Positions 17,229 through 24,197 of a DNA stretch of 64,000 nt are shown here, piece by piece. The stretch lies in contig NZ_JARGYC010000017.1 of the NCBI RefSeq assembly GCF_029168335.1, forward strand, positions 1 through 64,000. The letters run 5' to 3'. Source of the stretch: Psychromarinibacter sediminicola. Lineage in GTDB: Bacteria > Pseudomonadota > Alphaproteobacteria > Rhodobacterales > Rhodobacteraceae. Made by a program: the position numbers and the translations under genes. Every line of letters begins with the position of its first letter. The first letter of the stretch is position 1. Below the pieces are notes generated by a model that did not search any database, had not been told where the DNA came from, and worked only from the letters and a program-made list of their open reading frames with translations.

Positions 17229-18707
17229 CTAGACGCCCATGCAGATGTATTTCATTTCGAGATAATCCTCGATCCCGTGGCTGGAGCCCTCGCGGCCGAG
17301 GCCGGACTGCTTGACGCCGCCGAAGGGCGCGACCTCGGTCGAGATCAGGCCGGTGTTCACGCCGACGATGCCGTATTCCAGCGCCTCGGCCACCTTGTAG
17401 ACCCGGCTGAGATCGCGGGCGTAGAAGTAGGAGGCGAGGCCGAAGATCGTGTCGTTGGCGAGCCGGATCACCTCGTCCTCGTCGCGGAAGCGGAACAGCG
17501 GCGCGACGGGGCCGAAGGTCTCCTCGGTGGCGAACTTCATGTCGTGCTCGGCGCCGGTGATGACGGTGGGCTCGTAGAACAGCGGGCCGGCGTCGTGCGG
17601 CGCGCCGCCATAGATCACGCGCGCGCCCTTTTCGGAGGCGTCGGCGACGTGGTCGCGGACCTTCTCGACGGCGTTGGTGTCGATCAGCGGGCCGAAGTCG
17701 GTGCCGTCCTCCAGCCCGTCGCCGGTCTTGCGCTTTTTCAGGGCCTCCACGAGTTTCTCGGCGAAGGCGTCGTAGACGCCGTCCTGCACGTAGAGCCGGT
17801 TGGCGCAGACGCAGGTCTGGCCGTTGTTGCGAAACTTGCACATGATCGCGCCCTCGACGGCGGCGTCGATGTCGGCGTCGTCGAAGACGATGAAGGGCGC
17901 GTTGCCGCCGAGCTCCATCGAGCATTTCATCACCTGGTCGGCGGCCTGTTTCATCAGGATGCGGCCGACCTCGGTGGAGCCGGTGAAGGACAGCTTGCGC
18001 ACGATCGGGTTCTCGCAGAATTCCTTGCCGATGTCGCTGGCGCGGTCGGAGGGGATGACCGAGAAGATGCCCTTGGGCAGGCCGGCGCGTTCGGCCAGCA
18101 CCGCCAGCGCGAGGGCGGAGAGGGGCGTCTGCGAGGGCGGGCGGCAGACCATGGCGCAGCCGGCGGCCAGCGCCGGGCCCACCTTGCGGGTGATCATCGC
18201 GTTGGGGAAGTTCCAGGGCGTGATGCAGGCGGCGACGCCGATCGGCTGCTTGATGACGGTCAAGCGCTTGTCGGGCTGGTGGCCGGGGATCGTCTCGCCA
18301 TAGATGCGGCGGGCCTCCTCGGCGAACCATTCGATGAAGGAGGCGCCGTACATGATCTCTCCCTTGGCCTCGGCGAGCGGCTTGCCCTGCTCGGCCGTCA
18401 GGATCGTGGCGAGGTCGTCGGCATTGGCGACCATCAGGTCGAACCAGGCGCGCAGCAGGTTGGAGCGGTCCTTGGCGGTGCGCTTGGCCCAGTCCTTCTG
18501 GGCGGTCTCGGCGGCGGCGATGGCGCGGGCGGTTTCGGCGCGGGAGAGGTCGGCGACCTCGATCAGGGTGTCGCCGCGGGCGGGGTTGGTGACCTTGAAG
18601 GTGCGGCCGTCATCGGCGTCGGCCCAGTCGCCGGCGAGGTAGGCCTTGCCGGTCAGGAGCGAGGGGTCCTTCAACAGGCCGGCGAGGTCGGTGGTGGCGT
18701 CGAGCAT
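17229..18707 (-). CDS. gabD: NAD(P)-dependent succinate-semialdehyde dehydrogenase
   Basis: The enzyme oxidises succinate semialdehyde to succinate, the last step of GABA degradation. The 492-residue product carries PWNFPNAM at 164-171, FTGSTEVG at 241-248, the general base Glu265 in MELGG and the nucleophile Cys299 in GQTCVCANR. The GQTCVCANRLYVQDGVYDAF region is typical of GabD. One residue is unusual: the conserved Lys of the VCKP cofactor motif is Arg189 here (VCRPPSQTP). No GABA transaminase is nearby, so a related semialdehyde such as glutarate semialdehyde is possible. Confidence 0.85.
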   Translation of the reverse strand: MLDATTDLAGLLKDPSLLTGKAYLAGDWADADDGRTFKVTNPARGDTLIEVADLSRAETARAIAAAETAQKDWAKRTAKDRSNLLRAWFDLMVANADDLATILTAEQGKPLAEAKGEIMYGASFIEWFAEEARRIYGETIPGHQPDKRLTVIKQPIGVAACITPWNFPNAMITRKVGPALAAGCAMVCRPPSQTPLSALALAVLAERAGLPKGIFSVIPSDRASDIGKEFCENPIVRKLSFTGSTEVGRILMKQAADQVMKCSMELGGNAPFIVFDDADIDAAVEGAIMCKFRNNGQTCVCANRLYVQDGVYDAFAEKLVEALKKRKTGDGLEDGTDFGPLIDTNAVEKVRDHVADASEKGARVIYGGAPHDAGPLFYEPTVITGAEHDMKFATEETFGPVAPLFRFRDEDEVIRLANDTIFGLASYFYARDLSRVYKVAEALEYGIVGVNTGLISTEVAPFGGVKQSGLGREGSSHGIEDYLEMKYICMGV

Positions 18708-18782
18708 GGGGGTCTCCCTGGATGAGTGCTTGCCCCGCTCATAAGCCCCGGCCGGGGCGGCGGCAAGGGGCGCGGGAGGGGA

Positions 18783-18850
18783 GTGTCCGAGGGTGTCCGA
18801 GGTTGGACGCTATGTTAAGATTTTGATTTTATTGATGATAGCGGTAACTG
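18783..18850. repeat. AT-rich element with a short tandem repeat
   Basis: GTGTCCGAGG occurs twice in tandem, followed by TTGGACGCTATGTTAAGATT and an AT-rich stretch ending near 18842. This patch stands out sharply from its GC-rich surroundings and lies between two genes on the minus strand. It may be a promoter or a copy of an extragenic repeat; one window cannot decide. Confidence 0.35.
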
Positions 18851-18923
18851 CGGTTCGCGTCCATGCGGCGCCGGGGAGCGGGAGAGGGCCCGGATCGGGG
18901 TCCGGTTCGGGGTTTGGGGCGGG

Positions 18924-19904
18924 TCAGGAGGCGGGGCCGAAGCGGGTGGTCCAGGTCGGGAACGGGTCGGCCTCGGCTGCGGTCGCGTGGAAGACGCCGC
19001 GGGCGATGGCGCGGGACAGGCAGAGCGCGGCGGCGTGGCCCAGCAGCATCGGGTCGTCGATGGGGCGGGCGCCGGTGGCCGCGGCGAAGACGAGGTCGCC
19101 GTCGGCGGGCGTGTGGCTCGGCACCAGCGCGCGCGCCATGCCGTCATGCGCCGCCGTGGCCATGCGGGTGGCCTGGGCCTGGGTCAGCGCGGCGTCGGTG
19201 GCGACGATGGCGATGGTGGTGTTGCGCAGGCTGTGCTTGGTGGCCATCGGCAGCGGGTGCGGCGCGGGCGCGGGACCGAGGCCGCCGAATTCGGCGTTCA
19301 GCTCGAACGGCGCGGCCCAGAAATGCGGTGTGTCGTCCACGGTGGCACTGCCGATGGCGTTGACCACGGCGAGCGCGCCGACCGTGTGGCCCGAGGGCAG
19401 GACGAGCGAGGCGGAGCCGAGCCCGCCCTTGAGCCCGGCCGTGGTGGCGCCGGTGCCGGCGCCGGCCGTGCCGAGGGCGAAGGGCTCGGCCGCGCTGTGC
19501 AGCGCGGCTCGCCCCATGGCTGGGTAGGGGTTTTCGCCCCAGTCCTTGGCGCCGCCGTTCAGCAGGTCGAAGACGATGGCCGCGGGGACGATGGGAACGA
19601 CCTGGCCGCCCACGTCGAGGCCCCGGCCCGCGGCGCGCAGGGCATCGGCCACGCCGGAGGCCGCCGAGAGCCCCAGCGCGGAGCCCCCGGACAGCACCAG
19701 CGCATGCGCCTCCTGCACCGTCTTGTCCGGGGCGAGCAGGTCGGTCTCGCGCGTGCCGGGCGCCCCGCCCATCACATGGACGCCGGCGGTGAACGGGGTG
19801 TCGGCGGTGAGGACCGTGACACCGGTCTTGATCCGGTGGTCCTCGGCGTGGCCGACTTTCAGGCCGGGGATGTCGGTGATCAGGTTTCTCGGGCCGGGCT
19901 GCAT
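18924..19904 (-). CDS. P1 family peptidase (DmpA-type aminopeptidase / D-esterase)
   Basis: DmpA-type enzymes are N-terminal nucleophile hydrolases that cleave themselves into two chains and then release N-terminal residues from small peptides. The 326-residue product shows the family start LITDIPGLKVGHAED, LVLSGGSALGLSAASGV near 69-85, GTGATTAGLKGGLGSAS near 150-166, NAIGS near 182, and the autocleavage region RNTTIAIVATDAAL with NTT at 228-230. It has no signal peptide, so it is probably cytoplasmic. A short duplicate of its start region lies 160 bp upstream. Confidence 0.85.
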   Translation of the reverse strand: MQPGPRNLITDIPGLKVGHAEDHRIKTGVTVLTADTPFTAGVHVMGGAPGTRETDLLAPDKTVQEAHALVLSGGSALGLSAASGVADALRAAGRGLDVGGQVVPIVPAAIVFDLLNGGAKDWGENPYPAMGRAALHSAAEPFALGTAGAGTGATTAGLKGGLGSASLVLPSGHTVGALAVVNAIGSATVDDTPHFWAAPFELNAEFGGLGPAPAPHPLPMATKHSLRNTTIAIVATDAALTQAQATRMATAAHDGMARALVPSHTPADGDLVFAAATGARPIDDPMLLGHAAALCLSRAIARGVFHATAAEADPFPTWTTRFGPAS

Positions 19905-19960
19905 GGTGGGGGGCTGTGCGTGTGTCGCTGTCGGAATTGCGTATTTGGGACGAGAAGAAG
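19866..19960. repeat. First copy of a ~95-bp direct duplication
   Basis: This segment covers codons 1-13 of the P1 peptidase gene and its upstream DNA up to a dispersed repeat at 19939-19960. It is about 80 percent identical by eye to 20027-20123. The best-conserved part is GTCGCTGTCGGAATTGCGTA, identical in both copies. Confidence 0.8.
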
Positions 19961-20026
19961 AATGGGGGGCGGGGTGCTAGCGCCGGGGCGCGTGGGGGGG
20001 CGTGAGGCGGGTGTCGGATGTGGATC

Positions 20027-20065
20027 GGGGATTTCGGTGAGCGGGCTTCTCGGGCCGGGTGGCAT
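20027..20065 (-). pseudogene. Orphan duplicate of the P1 peptidase start region
   Basis: Read leftwards from the ATG at 20065 this gives MPPGPRSPLTEIP, a clear counterpart of MQPGPRNLITDIP at the start of the intact gene. After 13 codons the likeness ends and the frame continues into low-complexity proline-rich sequence. It is therefore a fragment carried along in the duplication 20027-20123, not a working gene. Confidence 0.7.
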
Positions 20066-20123
20066 GATCGGGGGCCTGTGCCTGGTGTCGCTGTCGGAAT
20101 TGCGTATTTGGAACGAGAAGAAG
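20027..20123. repeat. Second copy of the ~95-bp direct duplication
   Basis: Counterpart of 19866-19960, same orientation, and it also ends in a GTATTT-ACGAGAAGAAG repeat (20102-20123). The 66 bp between the copies are GC-rich and unremarkable. Recombination between dispersed repeats could have produced the arrangement. Confidence 0.8.
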
Positions 20124-20181
20124 CTGGGGCGTGGGCGCGGGGTGCAAGCGCCGGGGCGAGCGGCTCGCCGTGGGGCGGTGC

Positions 20182-20922
20182 TCAGATGCAGCGGCCGCCG
20201 TCGACCTCCATCGCGACGCCGGTGACCAGGCCGGCCTCGTCGGAGCAGAAGAAGCAGGCGGCGTTGCCCATGTCCTCGGGCGTGGAGAAGCGGCCGAGCG
20301 GGATGGTGGAGAGGAATTTGGCGCGGGTCTCCGGCGTGTCCTCGCCCATGAAGCTTTTCAGCAGCGGGGTTTCGCCCGCGACCGGGCAGAGCGCGTTGAC
20401 GCGGACGCCGTGGGGGGCGAGCTCTACCGCCATGGTCTTGGTGGCGGTGATCATCCAGCCTTTCGAGGCATTGTACCAGTTGAGGTTGGGGCGCGGGCTG
20501 AGGCCGGCGGTCGAGGCGATGTTGAGGATCGCGCCGGCGCCGCGGGATTTCATGTGCGGCACCAGCGCGCGGGCGGTCAGGTAGACGGATTTCGCGTTGA
20601 CGGCGAGGACGCGGTCGAACTCGTCCTCGGGCACGTCTTCCATCGGCATCGGCAGGTGGGTGATGCCGGCGTTGTTGACCAGGATGTCGGGCGTGCCGAA
20701 CTCGTCCAGCGCGGCATTGGCCATGGCCGTGACGCTGGCGCCGTCGGAGACGTCGACCGTCCAGGCGAGGGCGCCGAGGTCGGTGGCGGTGCGCTCGGCC
20801 GCCTGCGCGTCGATGTCGGCGACCATGACGCGGGCGCCCTCGGCGGCGAATTTGGCGGCGATGCCGGCGCCGAAGCCCGAGCCCGCGCCGGTGACGATGG
20901 CGGTCTTTCCCTCTAGGCGCAT
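20182..20922 (-). CDS. Short-chain dehydrogenase/reductase (SDR family)
   Basis: The 246-residue product is a classical SDR: the cofactor motif TGAGSGFG at 11-18, Asp60 region DVSDG, NNAG at 83-86 and the catalytic triad Ser137, Tyr150 and Lys154 (NIASTAG then NWYNASKG). Asp36 after the second strand (ADIDA) suggests NAD rather than NADP. The end ATGVAMEVDGGRCI-like TGVAMEVDGGRCI is usual for the family. The substrate cannot be told. The loop CPVAGETPLLKSFMGEDTPE resembles gluconate- or 3-oxoacyl-type reductases but does not settle it. Confidence 0.85.
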   Translation of the reverse strand: MRLEGKTAIVTGAGSGFGAGIAAKFAAEGARVMVADIDAQAAERTATDLGALAWTVDVSDGASVTAMANAALDEFGTPDILVNNAGITHLPMPMEDVPEDEFDRVLAVNAKSVYLTARALVPHMKSRGAGAILNIASTAGLSPRPNLNWYNASKGWMITATKTMAVELAPHGVRVNALCPVAGETPLLKSFMGEDTPETRAKFLSTIPLGRFSTPEDMGNAACFFCSDEAGLVTGVAMEVDGGRCI

Positions 20923-21101
20923 GCTGCTCTCCCCGGTTCGCGTGCCGCGTCAGACTATCCGGTTGGCGGCGGATTCCAAGCCGTCGCGCTGGCGGGACGG
21001 GCGGCCCCGGGCCGGACCGGGGTGAAACCGGATGACGCAACCTTGCAAACGCGGTAGACAATCCGCAAGTGCACTGGATTGATTGACTTGCGAGGAAAGC
21101 G

Positions 21102-22178
21102 ATGAGCGATTTCGATGCCCAGGTGCGGGAGAGCCAGGCCCAGGTGGCCGAGGCGCAGTCCAAGATCAGCGAGCTTACCAGCCGGGTGGAGCAGATCGGG
21201 GCGAAGGCGAAGTCCGGCGAGGACATCTCCATCGACATCGAGAACGCCACGCTGGACGACGTGCACAAGCACACCGAGTTGATGAATGCCAACATCGCCG
21301 AGCTGATCATGGGGCTGGACGATGTGACCAGCGGGTTCAGCCAGGACTTCGACGAGATGCGCAACAAGACCGGCTGGGAGAGCTTCGTCGGCATCTTCGC
21401 GCCGGGCAAGGCCGAGTCGATGCGCGAGGAGCGGATCCGCACGGCGAATATCGACGACAAGCTGCAGGATCTGATCGGCAAGTCGGACACCATCGTGAAG
21501 CTTCTGGAGAACCAGCTGACCGTGCTGAACGAGCACAAGGCGCAGGTGGAGGCGAACCTGTCGGGCACGCTGGACGAGCGCGAGGCGACGGTGGGCGAGC
21601 TGGAGAGCTTGCGCGCCGAGATCCAGGCGATGGATCCGAAGATCATCGAGCTGGAGAACAAGATCAGCGTGGAGCAGGACGCGGCGGCGCGCACCAAGCT
21701 GGAGAGCGAACTGGCCGAGATGAACGCCAGGTACAACGAGATGGTGCAGCAGGAGCAGGTGAAGCTCGCCAAGTCGCAAACGCTTGAGCGCTATATCGAG
21801 AAGGGCAAGACCTGGGTCGACAGCCTGCAGAACCAGGCGGCGACGCAGATGGTTCTGATCAACAAGCTGCAGACGGACACCAAGCAGCGAGTGGTGCTGT
21901 ACGATGCGCTGACCAAGAGCTTGAAGACGGCGCAGCAGCAGGACGTGGCGCACCGGATCAACGAGATCGGAGTGGAGACCGACAAGGAGGCGCAGGCCGC
22001 CATGGCCGGGATCGGCGCCGCGACGAACCAGCGGATGGCCGACATGATGGAGGCGCACGAGGACCACATGGTCTTCGCCCGCAAGGTGCTGGAGCAGAAG
22101 GCGAAGGCGGACGAGCGCTTCGCGCGCCGGTTCCAGGCGATCGTGGAGAAGCACGACAAGAACTTGTACGGGGCGTGA
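21102..22178 (+). CDS. Coiled-coil protein, first gene of the AAA/DUF6638/DUF1523 cluster
   Basis: The 358-residue product is almost entirely charged helix, with heptad-like stretches at about 1-45, 120-215 and 300-350. It has no signal peptide or membrane segment. The middle (DLIGKSDTIVKLLENQLTVL, then YIEKGKTWVDSLQNQAATQM) resembles in layout the TelA toxic-anion-resistance proteins, including an ordered block followed by a long helix, but I cannot confirm homology. GAGGAAA before the ATG is a good ribosome binding site. It leads a same-strand series up to 29655 and is separated from the next cluster gene by a toxin-antitoxin pair. A structural or partner role for the AAA+ ATPase is a reasonable guess. 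Confidence 0.75.
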   Translation: MSDFDAQVRESQAQVAEAQSKISELTSRVEQIGAKAKSGEDISIDIENATLDDVHKHTELMNANIAELIMGLDDVTSGFSQDFDEMRNKTGWESFVGIFAPGKAESMREERIRTANIDDKLQDLIGKSDTIVKLLENQLTVLNEHKAQVEANLSGTLDEREATVGELESLRAEIQAMDPKIIELENKISVEQDAAARTKLESELAEMNARYNEMVQQEQVKLAKSQTLERYIEKGKTWVDSLQNQAATQMVLINKLQTDTKQRVVLYDALTKSLKTAQQQDVAHRINEIGVETDKEAQAAMAGIGAATNQRMADMMEAHEDHMVFARKVLEQKAKADERFARRFQAIVEKHDKNLYGA

Positions 22179-22180
22179 GG

Positions 22181-22217
22181 TTTCCCTAATATAGCTAAAT
22201 TAGCTAATTACGGGAAA
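22181..22217 (+). promoter_or_regulatory. Palindromic AT-rich operator of the toxin-antitoxin operon
   Basis: TTTCCCTAAT at 22181-22190 is mirrored by ATTA-C-GGGAAA at 22207-22217. Inside it AGCTAAATTAGCT (22193-22205) is a near-perfect palindrome next to TTAGCTAA. The site directly precedes the antitoxin gene (ATG at 22231, site GGGGAG before it). Phd/YefM antitoxins usually bind such palindromes to repress their own operon. Confidence 0.65.
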
Positions 22218-22230
22218 GCGGGGAGATTCC

Positions 22231-22473
22231 ATGCGCGAATACACCTCCACGGATCTGGCGAACAACACGGGCGACGTGCTGTCGGCCGCGGCGCGGGAGG
22301 CCGTGGAGATCACCCGGCACGGCAAGCCGCGCTTCGTGCTGATGAGCTATGAGAGCTACGAGCGGATGCGCGCCGGTGCCGATCCGCGGCGCGCGGTCCG
22401 TGTGGCCGAGATGGACGAGGCCGAGCGGGCCGGTCTGATCGCGGCGCTCGACGCGGAGCTGGACGATGGCTGA
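22231..22473 (+). CDS. Phd/YefM-family antitoxin
   Basis: The 80-residue product begins MREYTSTDLANNTGDVLSAA and continues EAVEITRHGKPRFVLMSYES, the standard N-terminal DNA-binding fold of Phd/YefM antitoxins. The acidic C-terminus (MDEAERAGLIAALDAELDDG) would neutralise the toxin. The gene overlaps the downstream toxin gene by 8 bp, and an AT-rich palindrome lies just upstream, which fits autorepression. The AT-rich promoter differs from the neighbouring GC-rich DNA and suggests the pair was acquired. Confidence 0.85.
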   Translation: MREYTSTDLANNTGDVLSAAAREAVEITRHGKPRFVLMSYESYERMRAGADPRRAVRVAEMDEAERAGLIAALDAELDDG

Positions 22474-22885
22474 TCGGCCGCGGGCCGGCGATGTGTTGGA
22501 CTACCCTTATCTCTGGGCCTGGCAGGCGGGGCGCGGCGAAACCGAGGGGCGAAAGACGCGGCCCTGTGCCGTTGCCGTGGCGCTGCGCCGGACGGACGGG
22601 CAGCATGCGATCTTTCTGCTTGCCGTGACCAGCCGGGCGCCCGGGGCGGAGCGTCAGGCGATCGAGGTGCCGGAGACCGAACGGCGCCGCGCCGGGCTGA
22701 CCGAGGACCGGGCGCTGTGGATCGTGCTCGACGAATACAACGCGGATGTGGTCGAGACGTCCTTCTACCTGGAAGCGGACGCGCGGATCGGTCGGTTCGG
22801 GGCGTCTTTCCTGCGGCAGGTTCAGGAGCGTTTCCGGGCGGTTCTGGCGCAGCCCGCCGCGCTGGGGGTACGGCGCGATGACTGA
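22466..22885 (+). CDS. PemK/MazF-like toxin
   Basis: The 139-residue product follows the antitoxin with an 8-bp overlap. Family-like segments are RPRAGDVLDYPYLWAWQAG, EGRKTRPCAVAVALRRTDG, the middle AIEVPETERRRAGL, and ALWIVLDEYNAD followed by RIGRFGASFLRQVQERF, a common C-terminal block of PemK-like proteins. Known relatives are ribosome-linked or free mRNA endonucleases. The first loop is longer than in short MazF proteins. The last 8 bases overlap the start of the next cluster gene, so toxin and cluster translation are probably linked. Confidence 0.7.
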   Translation: MADRPRAGDVLDYPYLWAWQAGRGETEGRKTRPCAVAVALRRTDGQHAIFLLAVTSRAPGAERQAIEVPETERRRAGLTEDRALWIVLDEYNADVVETSFYLEADARIGRFGASFLRQVQERFRAVLAQPAALGVRRDD

Positions 22886-24020
22886 CCGCGTCACCGGCGC
22901 CGATCTGTCCCGCGATCATGCGGGGCTGACCGACACCTTCGCGGCGCGGCGGTATTTCCGGAAGTTCGAGGCGATCACCGGGCATCTGGCGCGGGTGGCT
23001 GCCGTCATGGAGCGGGAGGAGCGGCTGTCGAAGCTCGACGTCAAGGTGCTGGGCGACTACGTGCAGCGGCTGGCGGGGACGTTCCGGGCGCTGTCGCTGA
23101 AATACCTGATGACCGGGCGGGACACCGGGACGTTCTTCGGCTCGCTGGCCATCGACCGGACGGAAAGCGGGTTTCCGGTGTTCCGCGAGCTTCTGACCAT
23201 GGCCAACGACGCGCAGCAGGCGCCGACGCACCTGGCCGGGTCGATGGACACGACGCAGCTGAAGGACGCGATGATCCGGCAGATCGTGGGAGAGCTGGAG
23301 ATCCCCACCAAGCTGCAATTCGCGATGTCGCAGCGGCTCTATTACGAGGCGCTGGAGGCGGGCGGGCTGTTCTGGGCGCAGAACGATCCGGATGCGCAGT
23401 GGCTGGGCGATATGGGCCCGGACCGGCGCAAGTACCTGCTGCACTGGGCGGTCTATGACAGCCAGGTGAACCTGCCGACGGTCTACCTGATGGAGCTGGA
23501 GGATAGCGGGCGGCGCGGGCTGCCGGTGGACGAGTGGCGCTGGCCCGAGGTGCAGGCGCATCTGATGGCGCAATCGCTGAACGGGCTGAAGCTTCTGACC
23601 ATCGCGCAGGGGTTCGACCGGGATTTCGACGACCTGCACCCGAAACGGCTGCGCCGGTTCCATGTGGGGCCGATGTACTCGGGCGCCTACACGCTGCAGA
23701 CCGGGCCGATCCACGACGTGCTGGAGGAGGCGCGGGCGCCCGAGGGCCAGGACTGGGCGCTGGCCTGGACCGAGGAGCGGCTGGAGAGCGAGCGGGTGGA
23801 GCGCGAACGGTCGGGCTGGTTCGGAACGGTGGAGCGGGAGATCTTCGCGCTGGACCCGTTCGCGGGGCGCGGGGTGGATACCGGAGCGACGGCGACGGAG
23901 CGGTCGATCATCATGCCGACGCGGCCCTTCCAGGTGCTGGCGGAGAAGAACCCGCCGGGGTTCCGCGAGGTGCGCAAGTTCGTCGTGTCGCCGAGCGGGC
24001 AGGTGGTGAGCTACCGGTGA
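22878..24020 (+). CDS. Uncharacterised cluster protein, 380 residues
   Basis: I do not recognise a domain. The product starts MTDRVTGADLSRDHAGLTDT, has no membrane segment or signal peptide, and looks like an ordered cytoplasmic protein with conserved-looking blocks (RRKYLLHWAVYDSQVNLPTV; RRFHVGPMYSGAYTLQTGPI; RSIIMPTRPFQVLAEKNPPG). Its ATG lies inside the end of the toxin gene (8-bp overlap). An earlier in-frame start at 22746 would run through the toxin gene and is rejected. It sits between the coiled-coil gene and the AAA+ ATPase gene on the same strand, so a shared function with them is likely but undefined. Confidence 0.8.
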   Translation: MTDRVTGADLSRDHAGLTDTFAARRYFRKFEAITGHLARVAAVMEREERLSKLDVKVLGDYVQRLAGTFRALSLKYLMTGRDTGTFFGSLAIDRTESGFPVFRELLTMANDAQQAPTHLAGSMDTTQLKDAMIRQIVGELEIPTKLQFAMSQRLYYEALEAGGLFWAQNDPDAQWLGDMGPDRRKYLLHWAVYDSQVNLPTVYLMELEDSGRRGLPVDEWRWPEVQAHLMAQSLNGLKLLTIAQGFDRDFDDLHPKRLRRFHVGPMYSGAYTLQTGPIHDVLEEARAPEGQDWALAWTEERLESERVERERSGWFGTVEREIFALDPFAGRGVDTGATATERSIIMPTRPFQVLAEKNPPGFREVRKFVVSPSGQVVSYR

Positions 24021-24040
24021 GCGGGGGGCTGTCAGATTGT

Positions 24041-24127
24041 GCGCCTGCGGCGCGTTGTTTCTGGCACTTCGTGCGCGTTGGGGGGCCAGCCCCCCAAACC
24101 CCCCGGATTATTTCTGCCAAGATGAAG
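24041..24127. repeat. Composite intergenic repeat with hairpin
   Basis: Three parts in order: GCGCCTGCGGCGCGTTGTTT at 24041-24060, the hairpin GGGGGGCCAGCCCCCC at 24080-24095, and a tail ending in ATTTCTGCCAAGATGAAG. The same parts occur in the opposite orientation at 52345-52424, with the other tail type (GTATTTnnnACGAGAAGAAG). The tail here is also at 35739-35762. The hairpin could end transcription of the upstream gene. Confidence 0.7.
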
Positions 24128-24164
24128 CAGGGGGCCGGCAGGCCGTGGAGGGCTGTGTGCGTCT

Positions 24165-24186
24165 GCGTATTTTGAACGAGAAGAAT
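24165..24186. repeat. Dispersed intergenic repeat, GTATTT-ACGAGAAGAAG type
   Basis: GCGTATTTTGAACGAGAAGA followed by AT; it ends 11 bases before the ATG of the AAA+ ATPase gene, so its purine-rich end may serve as or near the ribosome binding site. Same family as 12813, 19939, 20102, 29658 and 52345. Confidence 0.65.
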
Positions 24187-24197
24187 CGGGATTCGAG

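Noticed and set aside
18793-19527. Plus-strand frame beginning with a signal-peptide-like sequence
   Set aside because: The hydrophobic start comes from the AT-rich patch, there is no normal start codon or ribosome binding site, and the rest is antisense to the P1 peptidase gene.
21102-22178. Firm call of TelA (toxic anion resistance) for the coiled-coil gene
   Set aside because: Only the general helical layout is similar; I could not point to shared diagnostic residues.
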